48,563 nt of DNA, from contig CAYZEO010000004.1 in assembly GCA_964477815.1 (NCBI GenBank), positions 1 to 48,563 on the forward strand, written 5' to 3'. The DNA is from DAOVGZ01 sp964477815. GTDB taxonomy: Bacteria; Babelota; Babeliae; Babelales; Vermiphilaceae. Both the position numbers and the translations under genes were made by a program. Positions 33,569-43,403 of the stretch are shown piece by piece (position 1 is the stretch's first letter; each line of letters starts with the position of its first letter). The notes below the pieces were generated by a model. The model did not search any database. It had not been told where the DNA came from and saw nothing but the letters and a program-made list of their open reading frames with translations.

Positions 33569-34759
33569 ATGGCTAAACAGGCTGTTTATCTTACAACATA
33601 TCTACCGAAAGTTCTTCTTGTCGGTGTCGATGCACCTTACAATAGAACAAAGGATATCTCCACATACTACAATGAGTTTTTAAACCTTATTAAAACAAAT
33701 GGCGTTACTTACCACGAAACTTACTTTACAAAATTACGTGAAATTAGCACACCTTATTTTTTTACCAAAGGTAAACTAGAAGAATTAAAAAAACTGTGCG
33801 ACGAAAAAGAGATTGAGGAGGTAATCTTTTCCGAAGCACTGACTGCTCAACAGGAACGCAATCTTTCTGACCTTTTGAATGTTACTGTTTTTGATAGAAC
33901 AAAACTGATCTTGGAAATATTTGAAAAATCAGCACACACCACAGAAGGCAAAACTCAAGTAGCTGTTGCTATGCTTCAATATAAAAAATCTCGACTTGCC
34001 GGAAAAGGCATTCACATGAGTCAGCAAAGAGGTGTTGTCGGACTACGCGCTGGATTTGGTGAAACGGCAAAAGAGAGAGAAACTAGGGATATTGACACGC
34101 AAATTCTTAAGTTAAAGAAAAAGTTAAAAAAAATTCAAGACGTACATACAACGCAACGCAAAAATCGATTGATCAACAAAATTCCACACGCTTGTCTTGT
34201 TGGCTATACAAACGCGGGGAAATCAACCATTTTAAACGCTTTAACCAAAAGCTCTGTTGATGCGCAAGATAAACTATTCGCAACGCTAGATACAACAACT
34301 CGAGAATTGTACATTGAAGGAGAAAAAAAAGGACTTATTTCTGATTCGGTTGGATTTATTCAAAATCTACCTCACCATTTAATCGAAGCATTTAAATCGA
34401 CCCTCGAAGAGTTGAAATACGCGAATCTTCTTTTGCAAGTTGTTGATATTTCAAACCCAAACTGGGAATCTCACATCCGAATTGTTCACGAAATTTTGAA
34501 CAGTTTGGAGATAGAAAAAGAAATGATATACATTTTTAATAAAATAGACAAAGTTCACGATCCAGAAGCACTAAAAGAAAAACTTAAAAAGTATCAACCG
34601 TATGTTGTAACCCATACAAAAGACAAAGAAGGGCTACAACCACTGAAAACATTTTTACATTCATGGAACAACAAAAAAGAGGAACCAACCTGTGAAAAAA
34701 ATATTTGCTCTCACTGCCCTCACCGTAATAATGCCTGCTTTTTCAATGATGAAAAATAA
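33569..34759 (+). CDS. hflX: GTPase HflX
   Basis: A ribosome-associated GTPase that rescues or splits stalled and hibernating ribosomes. The N-terminal HflX domain has TKGKLEELKKLCDE and VFDRTKLILEIFEKSAHTTE, followed by SRLAGKGIHMSQQRGVVG and the Gly-rich linker. G motifs are GYTNAGKSTILNAL (about 213-226), DSVGFIQNLPHHL (the usual DTVGF with Ser for Thr) and FNKIDK. The C-terminal tail of about 22 residues has four Cys (CEKNICSHCPHRNNAC). The 3' end overlaps, in another frame, a candidate 60-aa exported protein. Confidence 0.95.
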   Translation: MAKQAVYLTTYLPKVLLVGVDAPYNRTKDISTYYNEFLNLIKTNGVTYHETYFTKLREISTPYFFTKGKLEELKKLCDEKEIEEVIFSEALTAQQERNLSDLLNVTVFDRTKLILEIFEKSAHTTEGKTQVAVAMLQYKKSRLAGKGIHMSQQRGVVGLRAGFGETAKERETRDIDTQILKLKKKLKKIQDVHTTQRKNRLINKIPHACLVGYTNAGKSTILNALTKSSVDAQDKLFATLDTTTRELYIEGEKKGLISDSVGFIQNLPHHLIEAFKSTLEELKYANLLLQVVDISNPNWESHIRIVHEILNSLEIEKEMIYIFNKIDKVHDPEALKEKLKKYQPYVVTHTKDKEGLQPLKTFLHSWNNKKEEPTCEKNICSHCPHRNNACFFNDEK

Positions 34760-34874
34760 ACATCGCAAGCCTATTTGTCTGGATAAGAAAAAACAGCAAA
34801 AAGAAGATGATATAACTCTTAATCAAATCGTAGAACTTGCAAAAAAAAAGATGGCTCAAAAAACTAACAACTGA
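34692..34874 (+). CDS. Small basic exported protein overlapping hflX, unknown function
   Basis: A 60-codon frame starting at GTG (34692), 68 bases inside the 3' end of hflX in a different frame. It encodes a clear signal peptide (MKKIFALTALTVIMPAFS) and a short Lys-rich mature part with LNQIVELAKKKMAQ. GAGG lies about nine bases before the GTG. Three other small Lys-rich exported proteins occur in this window, and this one sits just ahead of the first TPR gene. No family is recognised. The overlap and GTG start leave some doubt. Confidence 0.55.
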   Translation: MKKIFALTALTVIMPAFSMMKNKHRKPICLDKKKQQKEDDITLNQIVELAKKKMAQKTNN

Positions 34875-34974
34875 TTTTAGTTATCATAATTCTATTTACA
34901 GCTCACCCGTTTTGTAGTAGAAAACACACAGGTTTTTAGACACATTGATTTTTTCTGCTACAAAAGGGAGCGCG

Positions 34975-36984
34975 ATGAATAAAAAGTTCGTACCTGTTGG
35001 TCTGTTATTTTCAGTTTTATTTCTCTTGAGCAAACCACTGAAAGCTGAAGAACAAGAATTTAAAGAACATTTTAAAAAAGCCAATGAACTTTTCAAAAAA
35101 GATAAAAAAGATGAAGCGATTTTTTATTACAACAAAACAATAGAAGCAAACCCAAACTGCCATCAAGCATACTTTAACAAAGGACTTGTACTAGCAAACC
35201 GCGGAGATCTGGTTGGAGCTGAAAACAGTTACCGAAACGCCCTTGAAGTTCACTCTCATTATAAAAAAGCTCATCTTATGCTCGGCGACATTCTTAAACA
35301 ACAAGAAAAAAACGAACAAGCGCGTGAAACATATGAGCAACTTCTTCAACTAGATCCTTATCATTTTGAAGGGCACCTTCATCTGGCGCGAGTCCTCTCT
35401 GACCTTCGAGCATTCCCAGAGGCTATTGAACATTTTGAAAAGGCTCTCTCCATCAAACCAAACAACTTGCAATGCAAGCTTGATCTTGCAAACACGCTTA
35501 ACATGGCAAATCAAACTGAAGAAGCTCTGCGTCTGTATAGAGAACTCGAAGATAAACTTCCCCAAAGCACATCCATCATTTACAACATTGCGTATACATT
35601 AAAAAAATTAGGATATATCGAGGAGGCAATCCCCTATTACCACAAAGTCCTCGAATTAAACCCTGACCATGCCGAAGCTCATTTTGGACTTGGTCTTTCA
35701 CATCTCATGCAAGAAAATTTCTTGGAAGGATGGAAGGAATATGAGTGGCGGTGGAAAAGAACACGCTACACGCCACGCAACTTTCGACAACCACAATGGG
35801 ATGGCTCCGACCTTCACGGAAAAACAATTTTACTGCACGCTGAGCAAGGGCTTGGAGATACCTATCAATTTGTTAGATTTGCCAAAATAGCGAAAGAACA
35901 CGGTGGAATGGTGATTGTGGCAGCACAAAATCCACTGGTACAAATTTTGTCAGAATGTGACTACATAGACCAAGTTGTATCGTTGCACTCATCTTTGCCC
36001 CCATTTGACGTACATGCTTCACTCATGAGTTTACCGCTTATTTTAAAAACGGAAGTTGTCACTATTCCAGCAGACATTCCATATCTATTTTCCAAAGATG
36101 AATTGGTAGAACTATGGGAAAAAAACCTTTCCTCAGATACCAACTTCAAAATAGGTATTTGTTGGCAAGGCAACCCTAACTATAGCACTCCGTTTTTACG
36201 TAATGCCGTTGCTGCAAAATCAATTCAACTTGCTCAATTGGCTCCAATCAGTGAAATACCTGGCGTCAGTCTTTATTGTCTGCAAAAAACAACCGGAGAA
36301 GAACAATTAAATAATCTTCCTGAAGGTTTCCACCTGCACGTATTCGGGCCAGATTTTGACAAAACAAATGGTCGCTTCATGGATACATCTGCCGTCATGA
36401 AAAATCTCGACCTTGTCCTAACTGTTGATACCTCCATAGCGCATCTTGCTGGTGGACTTGGTGTTCCAGTCTGGGTTATACTTCCCGAGCCTGCAGATTG
36501 GCGCTGGATGCTACGCGAATCAGACACTCCATGGTACCCGAACATGAAGCTATTCAGACAGCCTAGACCAGATGATTGGGAATCTGTCATTCAAACCGTT
36601 GTTAATGAGCTGAAAAAAAAGGTTGGACTAAAAAAGACAGACCAAACAAAAAAATTCGCTCATCTCACAACAGAAAAACTCATTGAAACAGTTGCTCAAT
36701 TAGAAATCCAAGTATCTACCGCTGAGGACAATAATCAACGGAAAAATATAGAAATTAGACTTAATAATGCACGTAGAAATCTGGATTTACGATGTGGAAA
36801 ATCCTCTCAACGCGACTCTCTACTGGAGAAATTTATCAATGTTACAAAAAAGCTATGGCAATACAAAATGGAAATCTCCCGCCTTTCACCAGGAGACGAA
36901 GAGTTTGCATCAACAGCACAAAGCACGGTCACTCTATGCACACTCAAAGATAACATCATGAAGCAAATACTCACTGTCGTATAA
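34975..36984 (+). CDS. Exported TPR protein with GT9-like glycosyltransferase domain and decayed C-terminal domain
   Basis: I chose the ATG at 34975 (669 aa), with AGGGAG about five bases upstream; the frame extends ten codons further. A signal peptide (about 1-24, ending PLKA) is followed by about seven TPRs (about 25-260). The GT-B/GT9-like domain (about 270-560) has HAEQGLGDTYQFVRFA (near residue 290), FKIGICWQGNP, FGPDFDKTNGRFMDTSA and LTVDTSIAHLAGGLGVPVW. The D of GLGD aligns with the catalytic Asp of heptosyltransferases (Asp13 in WaaC). The last 100 residues (TTEKLIETVAQLEI onward) look like a decayed copy of the DUF6165-like domain of the gene at 45632. The donor and acceptor are unknown. 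Confidence 0.85.
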   Translation: MNKKFVPVGLLFSVLFLLSKPLKAEEQEFKEHFKKANELFKKDKKDEAIFYYNKTIEANPNCHQAYFNKGLVLANRGDLVGAENSYRNALEVHSHYKKAHLMLGDILKQQEKNEQARETYEQLLQLDPYHFEGHLHLARVLSDLRAFPEAIEHFEKALSIKPNNLQCKLDLANTLNMANQTEEALRLYRELEDKLPQSTSIIYNIAYTLKKLGYIEEAIPYYHKVLELNPDHAEAHFGLGLSHLMQENFLEGWKEYEWRWKRTRYTPRNFRQPQWDGSDLHGKTILLHAEQGLGDTYQFVRFAKIAKEHGGMVIVAAQNPLVQILSECDYIDQVVSLHSSLPPFDVHASLMSLPLILKTEVVTIPADIPYLFSKDELVELWEKNLSSDTNFKIGICWQGNPNYSTPFLRNAVAAKSIQLAQLAPISEIPGVSLYCLQKTTGEEQLNNLPEGFHLHVFGPDFDKTNGRFMDTSAVMKNLDLVLTVDTSIAHLAGGLGVPVWVILPEPADWRWMLRESDTPWYPNMKLFRQPRPDDWESVIQTVVNELKKKVGLKKTDQTKKFAHLTTEKLIETVAQLEIQVSTAEDNNQRKNIEIRLNNARRNLDLRCGKSSQRDSLLEKFINVTKKLWQYKMEISRLSPGDEEFASTAQSTVTLCTLKDNIMKQILTVV

Positions 36985-37003
36985 AATAGCTAGGGAGACA
37001 ATA

Positions 37004-40000
37004 ATGTGGGCTCAAACGCTTGTTTTAGTAATAATATTTTTATTCGGCCAAGAAACATATGCTGACATTCAATCAAAAACAGCGCAAGATTACTTTAATC
37101 AAGCAATGACCCACAAAAAAAACAAACAATCAAATGAGGCGATCAACTGCTTTCTTCAAGGATTAGCGGTTGATCCACTTCATTTTAAAACCCACTTTTA
37201 TCTAGCCGGAGAATACTATTACCGAGAGAAATATAACAAGTCCATTGAACACTACAAAAAAGCTCTAAAAATTAATCCCCAGTCATATCAAACCGCTTGT
37301 AATTTGGGTATTATCCTTGCCAAAAATAGCACGACCAGACAAGAGGCATACAACTTTTTTTCTCAATCAATATCATACAACCCAAACTATGCATCTGCAT
37401 ATTTTCATAGAGGCAGACTCTCTAATCTTCTTGGAAACTACAATGAAGCAGAATCAGATTATCGACAAACAATTGCTCTGCAAAAAAATCATGTTCATGC
37501 ACGGGCAGCTCTTGCCAAAATTTTACGCGATCGCGGCGAATTTGAAGCCTCAATTGATCTTTTAGAACAAGCATTAGAACTTGAACCCAAAAACATTCAC
37601 CTTTGGTTCGACCTTGGATTTAGCGCAAACATGATTGGCGAAGTTGATAAATCAATCTCATCATACGAGCAGATTTTGCAAATTGTACCGCGCCACCCGC
37701 AATCGTATTACAACATCGGCTATACACTCAAAATGGGAGGAGATCTTGATGGAGCAATTGCAGCATATCAAAAGGCCCTAACACTAAACCCACATTATCA
37801 TCAAGCCCAATTCGCTCTTTCCCTGGCGTATCTCAACCAAGGAACATTTCAAAAAGGTTGGAAACGATATGCACAAGAACAGTTGGGCCGAGGAAAAATC
37901 AATCAAGACCAACTACTTCAATGGTTTCAAACCGACCAACTCCAAGGAAAACATATTTTTTTGCGTCATCAAGGCGGTCTTGGTGACGTTATGCAATTTG
38001 TACGATTCGTAAAAGAACTAAAAAAACGAGGAGCTTATACCATTGTATTAGTATCAAAAGCTCTTAAAAAACTACTTTCTAGATGTAGTTATATAGATAG
38101 ACTACTTGTCAGAGGTGACAGAATACCGCCATTTGACACGCAAACAACACTGATGGCACTGCCCGCCATTTTTAATCCAAGTGAACAGGAAATACCTGCC
38201 GAGATTCCCTATATATTCTCTGATCCAAAACTCACCACATTATGGAAGAAAAAAGTTGCAGAAACAAATCCAGAAAAATTATTCAAGGTCGGATTGTGTT
38301 GGACTGCCGACGAAAAAAATGATTTGAATCGTCCTCCAGTTGCGCGAAGATCTATTCCCCTTGAACTACTTGCACCACTTGCACAATGCAAAAACGTTGT
38401 GTTTTACAGCCTTCAAAAAGAAAATCCGGGTGTTACGGAAAACTTTGAAACTGAACCTTTAATAAACACGTGGGGGCCAGATTTTGACACACAACATGGA
38501 GCATTTATGGACACTGCAGCATTGATTGAAAATCTTGATCTCGTAATTAGTGTTGATACATCAATTGCTCATCTTGCCGGCGCGTTAGGCGCTCCTGTCT
38601 GGCTCGTATTACCGTTCAGTGTTGATTGGCGCTGGATTGCGCATCGCACAGATTCGCCGTGGTACCCAACAATGCAAATCTTCAAACAAGAACTCCCTAT
38701 GGATTGGTCGCCGGTTATACACAAAATTGCAAACGAGCTGCAAGACCTAACACACTCACTTTTTGAGGCCAATCTGAAACTAGGACAGATGCTTTCCGAA
38801 CAACATCAAAACAAAAAGGCTCTTTATCACTTTGAACGCGCACTAAGTTTGCGACCATGTGATAAAAAAACCAACAAAATATTGGCAAACAACTTCCTGA
38901 ATCTTGGAAATAAAAAATTCAACCAAGGATGCGGTCAAGAAGCACTGCAAATTTTTAAAAAGATACTATCTATTAATCCCAACTATGCAACGGTCCACCA
39001 CAATATCGCATTTACACTCGCAGAACGATTAGGAAGACACGATGAAGCGATCAAACACTACAAGATATCCTTTCAACTACACCCAGATAATCCTGAAACT
39101 CATTTTTGCTATGCACTTTCTTGTTTAGCAACAGGAAACATGAAAACTGGCTGGAAAGAATACCTCTATCGATGGAAAAGACCTGGCAGTGCACCACGCT
39201 CTTTCGGAGCTTCTCTTGTAAAACAATGGAAAGGCGAGCCCCTGAATGGAAAAACAATACTTATTCGTTGCGAACAAGGCCTCGGCGACACACTACACTT
39301 TATTCGGTATGCGCAACTATTAAAAAATCAAGGGGCAACGGTAACTGTTGAAGTTCAAAAACCACTTGCCAAGATTCTCTCTTTGTGCAGCTATATCGAT
39401 CAACTCATCACAATTGGAAGCGCCTTGCCAAACTATGACTATCAAATACCACTCCTTGATCTACCAGCGCTTTTTGAAACAACATTACAAACTATTCCAA
39501 CAAAGGTTCCATATCTGTACGCCGACAACATAGTCGAACAAAAGTGGAAAACTTTTTTCAAAAAAGACAAAAATTTTAAAGTTGGCATTTGCTGGAATGG
39601 TGATGCTTCACACGGCCAGATTAAGTTCATGCCACTTAAATTATTTGCCCCACTAATGCAACTTAACGGAGTCATGTTTTACAGCCTACAAAAATTCAAT
39701 GGCCTTGAACAAATAGCTGATCTTCCTCAAGATGTTAATTTTTATCAATTTGATGATCAATTTGACACTGAAAACGGAAGCTTTATGGATACCGCCGCAG
39801 TTATGAAGCATCTCGATTTGGTTATCACCGCCGACACATCTATCGCCCATCTTGCAGGAGGGTTAGGCGTGCCAACGTGGGTTATTTTACCATTTCCCGC
39901 AGAATGGCGATGGCTCATTGAAAGAGATGATTCACCTTGGTATCCAACCATGAAACTTTTTCGACAAACAAAAATAAATGACTGGAATAATGTTCAAACG

Positions 40001-40036
40001 AAACTCTTGTCAACCCTTAAAAAACTAAAAAAATAA
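37004..40036 (+). CDS. Exported protein with two tandem TPR + GT9-like glycosyltransferase units
   Basis: A 1010-aa protein with a signal peptide (about 1-20, ending ETYA). Unit 1 has about eight TPRs (about 25-300) and a GT9-like domain (about 310-585) with GLGDVMQFVRFVKEL near residue 325 and ISVDTSIAHLAGALGAPVW. Unit 2 has about three to four TPRs (about 590-730) and a second GT9-like domain (about 740-1010) with RCEQGLGDTLHFIRYA near 760 and ITADTSIAHLAGGLGVPTW. In unit 1 the Glu before GLGD found in all other copies is replaced (RHQGGLGD), so its activity may differ. It follows the previous TPR gene by 19 bases and is followed by a small exported gene after one base, forming an operon. 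Confidence 0.87.
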   Translation: MWAQTLVLVIIFLFGQETYADIQSKTAQDYFNQAMTHKKNKQSNEAINCFLQGLAVDPLHFKTHFYLAGEYYYREKYNKSIEHYKKALKINPQSYQTACNLGIILAKNSTTRQEAYNFFSQSISYNPNYASAYFHRGRLSNLLGNYNEAESDYRQTIALQKNHVHARAALAKILRDRGEFEASIDLLEQALELEPKNIHLWFDLGFSANMIGEVDKSISSYEQILQIVPRHPQSYYNIGYTLKMGGDLDGAIAAYQKALTLNPHYHQAQFALSLAYLNQGTFQKGWKRYAQEQLGRGKINQDQLLQWFQTDQLQGKHIFLRHQGGLGDVMQFVRFVKELKKRGAYTIVLVSKALKKLLSRCSYIDRLLVRGDRIPPFDTQTTLMALPAIFNPSEQEIPAEIPYIFSDPKLTTLWKKKVAETNPEKLFKVGLCWTADEKNDLNRPPVARRSIPLELLAPLAQCKNVVFYSLQKENPGVTENFETEPLINTWGPDFDTQHGAFMDTAALIENLDLVISVDTSIAHLAGALGAPVWLVLPFSVDWRWIAHRTDSPWYPTMQIFKQELPMDWSPVIHKIANELQDLTHSLFEANLKLGQMLSEQHQNKKALYHFERALSLRPCDKKTNKILANNFLNLGNKKFNQGCGQEALQIFKKILSINPNYATVHHNIAFTLAERLGRHDEAIKHYKISFQLHPDNPETHFCYALSCLATGNMKTGWKEYLYRWKRPGSAPRSFGASLVKQWKGEPLNGKTILIRCEQGLGDTLHFIRYAQLLKNQGATVTVEVQKPLAKILSLCSYIDQLITIGSALPNYDYQIPLLDLPALFETTLQTIPTKVPYLYADNIVEQKWKTFFKKDKNFKVGICWNGDASHGQIKFMPLKLFAPLMQLNGVMFYSLQKFNGLEQIADLPQDVNFYQFDDQFDTENGSFMDTAAVMKHLDLVITADTSIAHLAGGLGVPTWVILPFPAEWRWLIERDDSPWYPTMKLFRQTKINDWNNVQTKLLSTLKKLKK

Positions 40037-40037
40037 T

Positions 40038-40493
40038 ATGAAAAAAATCTTTTTTTTTATGTTAACAGTTCTTGTCCTTCAACCTACAACGGCTCAAAGT
40101 TGCCTCTACTTACCATTTAAATCAATCTTCAAATTTTATACCTACTCCTTCAAACAAAAACAAAACAATTTAAAAAATCAAAAAAAAATTGTAAAAAACA
40201 AAATAGCTCAAAACAAAAAGGTGGCCCGCAAAATACGCACGCTGAGATTAAAACTAAGAAAAATCAGTCAACCCCCGTATCGACAAAAAACCAATGGGAA
40301 CCCTCACCATAGACGCACAAAATCCGACAATATGAACAATATAAAGTTATCAAGAGAGGAATACATAAAAAACGATCCTCAAATTTTTAACTACATACCC
40401 TACGAGCAGTGGCTTTCGAAAAACTCAAACAAAAAATTGTATGAAAAATATAAGCAACTGTACAAAAAACTAAAAAACAAAAACCCCGTTTAA
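40038..40493 (+). CDS. Small basic exported protein, unknown function
   Basis: A 151-aa protein with an N-terminal signal peptide (MKKIFFFMLTVLVLQPTTA). The mature part is very Lys/Asn/Gln-rich (KQKQNNLKNQKKIVKNKIAQ) with a short helical middle. The C-terminal 50 residues look less simple (YIKNDPQIFNYIPYEQWLSK). It begins one base after the tandem TPR gene and is almost certainly co-translated with it. Another basic exported gene overlaps the end of the TPR gene at 43546. No family recognised. It converges on the ankyrin gene with a 16-base gap and no visible terminator. Confidence 0.65.
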   Translation: MKKIFFFMLTVLVLQPTTAQSCLYLPFKSIFKFYTYSFKQKQNNLKNQKKIVKNKIAQNKKVARKIRTLRLKLRKISQPPYRQKTNGNPHHRRTKSDNMNNIKLSREEYIKNDPQIFNYIPYEQWLSKNSNKKLYEKYKQLYKKLKNKNPV

Positions 40494-40509
40494 ATTTATT
40501 TAGCTTGAC

Positions 40510-43330
40510 CTACAAAATGCTATCAAAAAAATCGACAACCTTTTGTTCTTCGGCCTCTACAGCTCTATCACGTGGCGTTTGCCCCTTTTTATTTTTCGCA
40601 TCAATTTTTGCACCCCGCTCAACGAGAAATTGAACAATTTCCAACTGACCTCCTGATGCAGCCTCATGCAACGTGGTATCTTTACTCACATCTTCATAAA
40701 AAATATCCGCTCCCAATTCATCAACGAGATAGCGAACAACGTCAAGATGCCCTTCCATCGCAGCATGAGTCAACTGAGAACAATTGCAATCCAGTTTCCT
40801 GTTGATATCCAAACCATGTTCTCGTACAAAATATTTCACCACCTCCAAATGCCCCTCACCAACAGCTATGGTTCCTGGACACCACCCCCTTTCAGAGCAC
40901 TTAGTATTATCTGCACCATTTTTTATCAGATACTTTATGACCTCCAGTTGGCCTCCTCTGGCCGCATAGTACAAAGGAGTTTCCCCATCCTCGTCCGTAG
41001 CATTTACATCCACACCCTTATTCACAAAAAACTTTACAACATCAGCATGTCCAGCTTCAGATGCAATATGTAAAGGTGTTCCTACTAAACCATTTGGGAA
41101 ATCCACCAGTTTATTTTTTTGTGCAATTAGGTACTTCACAACTGAAAGATTTCCCTCTCTGGCCGCAACATGCAAAGGCGTCCAACCAAATTTATCTTTT
41201 GCTGCTTGGTCCATTTTTCTGTCACTGACAAAATACTTCACAATATCAAGAAAACCTTCTTCAGCTGATAAGTGAAGCGGCGTTTGCTCAAAATTATTTC
41301 TTATTTTTTCGCTCACCCCCACTTCTTGCACCAAATACTGAATAATATCAAGATATCCTTCTAGCGCAGCGATATGTAATGGTGTATCACCACGATCATT
41401 ACCGATAGAGCAGTCGACATTTTTCTTTTGTACAAAAAATCTTACACCCGCAAGATGACCTCCGAATGTAGCAAGCAGGAGTGGTGTCCAACCTCCACTG
41501 TCACGAACGTTTACGTCAGCATCAGCATACTCTACCAAATACGCGGCAATATAACCATGTCCACATCTGGATGCAATATGAAGCGGCGTAATTCTGTCTT
41601 TTGTTTTCTGATTTGCATCAACACCACATTCTTGCAACAAATAATGAACAACATCGCTTGCTCCATCTTTTGCCGCAACATGAAGCACAGTCCAACCATC
41701 TGAATCTTGGCGATTACAGTCAACGCCACAATCTTTTATCAGATAACGGACAATATCTACACTGTTTTTTCCTGCGGCAAAGAAAAGCGCGTCACTCTCA
41801 TTGCTATCCTGAATTTTTGGATCAACATTTTTCTTCTCAACAAGGTATTTCACAACATCAAAAGATCCACCCGATGCAGCATAATGAAGAGGCAACCATT
41901 TGTTATCATCCTCACTATAAACATCAAATTTTTTTTCTTCAATCAGATGACGAACAAGGTCCAACGAACCTCCCAAGCATGCAAGATGGAGCAACGTTGC
42001 ATTTTTGTCTGTTTTTACAGCTGAATCAATCGCACATGATGCAATAAAATAACGAACAACTTCTTCTTTGCCCTCGCAAGCTGCATGATGAATAGGCAAT
42101 AGGTTTTTTCCATCTTGAACTGTCATGTCAAAGTTTTTTTCTTCAGCCAAATATTTTATGATATCCAGATTTCCATTTTTTGCAGCATGATGTGCAAGTG
42201 TCCATCGATCTGTATCCCTCGCATGAATATCAACACCTTTTTTATCAATCAGGTAACGAAGCACGTCCAAAGATCCTTCTCTAGCAGCACAATGAATCGG
42301 CTGCCAATAACAATCATCAGAAATGTTACTCTTGGCACCGTGTTGATCAACAAGAAACTTTACAACAGAAAGATGGCCTCCTGATGATGCAAAATGAAGG
42401 GCTGTTCCACCCGAATTATCAAGCTCATTAACTGGTGCGCCACAAGTTTCTACTAAGTATTTAACAACAGCGAGATACCCTTTGTTTGCAGCCATGTGAA
42501 GTGCAGTTCCACCCAAACCATTATCTCTATCTCGATGGTCCATCTCATGCTTTTCGATCAACAATTTTATAACGGGCAAATCACCATTAAGCGCAGCCTT
42601 ATGTAAAACGGATTTACCATCCTCTGATTTGAGAGTAATATCCGCACCACTTTCAATCAAATACTCAAAAACATCAAAAAAACCCTCTTGAACAGCCCAA
42701 ATTAATGATGTAACACCATTTTCATCACAAACATTGATATCAACTCGTTGTTCTTCGACAAAATAAATCACGACAGAAAGATGTCCCTTGAATGCAGCAT
42801 AATGAAGGGGTGTACTTCCAACACTATTTGCTACTTGTGCATCAATTCTTTGCTCTTCAACAAAAAACTTAACAATGTCAAGCCTACCAGCCTGTGCCGC
42901 CCAGTGAACGGGAAGATTACCGTTGTTATCTTGAGCAGAACAGTCTGCCATTCCCTTGTTAACTAAATACTCAACCAGATCAATATCACCGTTATACGCA
43001 GCATAGTGAAGAGGAGACCACTCCCACGAGTCGAACACATCAACTTTTGCACCAACCTCTTGTACCAAATATTCAACAATATCGTCGTTCCCTTCTTTGA
43101 CTGCAAGCAAAAGAGGAGTTTGCCCATCGTGCGTTCTACTCTCAACGTTAAGATCTGCGCTCTCTATTAGCAGCCTTACAACATCTAAATAACCACGAAT
43201 GACAGCATGGTGCAACGAAGATAGACCATTTGAGTCAGTAAAATCACTCGAAACACCACTCTCAATAAGGTAATTCAGAACATCTATATCACCATTCCAA
43301 GATGCTTGAACAAACTGACTTTGACTTTTT
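40510..43330 (-). repeat. Ankyrin repeat array, about 28 units
   Basis: The coding sequence is a degenerate array of units close to 102 bases (34 codons). The consensus at protein level is TPLHxAAxxGxLDVVKYLVE followed by xxxxDxxxxDxxG. Units 8 and 9 are slightly irregular (extra residues in RDRDNGLGG), and units 23 and 27 are one codon shorter. I counted the units by eye from the translation. Confidence 0.85.
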
Positions 43331-43344
43331 GTAAGATCTTTCAT
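40510..43344 (-). CDS. Giant ankyrin-repeat protein
   Basis: A 944-aa protein made almost entirely of about 28 consecutive ankyrin repeats of 33-36 residues. Typical units read TPLHYAAFKGHLSVV and YLVEEKNFD or similar; the first begins about residue 5 and the last (TPRDRAVEAEEQKVVDFF) ends the protein. There is no signal peptide, membrane segment or second domain. The repeats differ from each other, so this is old expansion and not a recent tandem array. Such proteins are often translocated into host cells by intracellular bacteria, but other roles are possible. It is on the opposite strand from the TPR genes around it. A promoter-like TGGTATCAT lies 62-70 bases upstream. Confidence 0.95.
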   Translation of the reverse strand: MKDLTKSQSQFVQASWNGDIDVLNYLIESGVSSDFTDSNGLSSLHHAVIRGYLDVVRLLIESADLNVESRTHDGQTPLLLAVKEGNDDIVEYLVQEVGAKVDVFDSWEWSPLHYAAYNGDIDLVEYLVNKGMADCSAQDNNGNLPVHWAAQAGRLDIVKFFVEEQRIDAQVANSVGSTPLHYAAFKGHLSVVIYFVEEQRVDINVCDENGVTSLIWAVQEGFFDVFEYLIESGADITLKSEDGKSVLHKAALNGDLPVIKLLIEKHEMDHRDRDNGLGGTALHMAANKGYLAVVKYLVETCGAPVNELDNSGGTALHFASSGGHLSVVKFLVDQHGAKSNISDDCYWQPIHCAAREGSLDVLRYLIDKKGVDIHARDTDRWTLAHHAAKNGNLDIIKYLAEEKNFDMTVQDGKNLLPIHHAACEGKEEVVRYFIASCAIDSAVKTDKNATLLHLACLGGSLDLVRHLIEEKKFDVYSEDDNKWLPLHYAASGGSFDVVKYLVEKKNVDPKIQDSNESDALFFAAGKNSVDIVRYLIKDCGVDCNRQDSDGWTVLHVAAKDGASDVVHYLLQECGVDANQKTKDRITPLHIASRCGHGYIAAYLVEYADADVNVRDSGGWTPLLLATFGGHLAGVRFFVQKKNVDCSIGNDRGDTPLHIAALEGYLDIIQYLVQEVGVSEKIRNNFEQTPLHLSAEEGFLDIVKYFVSDRKMDQAAKDKFGWTPLHVAAREGNLSVVKYLIAQKNKLVDFPNGLVGTPLHIASEAGHADVVKFFVNKGVDVNATDEDGETPLYYAARGGQLEVIKYLIKNGADNTKCSERGWCPGTIAVGEGHLEVVKYFVREHGLDINRKLDCNCSQLTHAAMEGHLDVVRYLVDELGADIFYEDVSKDTTLHEAASGGQLEIVQFLVERGAKIDAKNKKGQTPRDRAVEAEEQKVVDFFDSIL

Positions 43345-43403
43345 AATTCGTTTTATTTGATTTTCTTGATAAAAAGGATTGAATTCGAATAGTTACACCT
43401 TCC

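Noticed and set aside
40510..43330. Array of about 102-base units as CRISPR or satellite DNA
   Set aside because: The units are degenerate coding repeats that translate to ankyrin motifs; there are no constant repeats with unique spacers.
40510..43344. Plus-strand open frames of 60-148 codons opposite the ankyrin gene
   Set aside because: The repeated structure of the array makes long antisense frames by chance; none has a ribosome-binding site or a recognisable domain.
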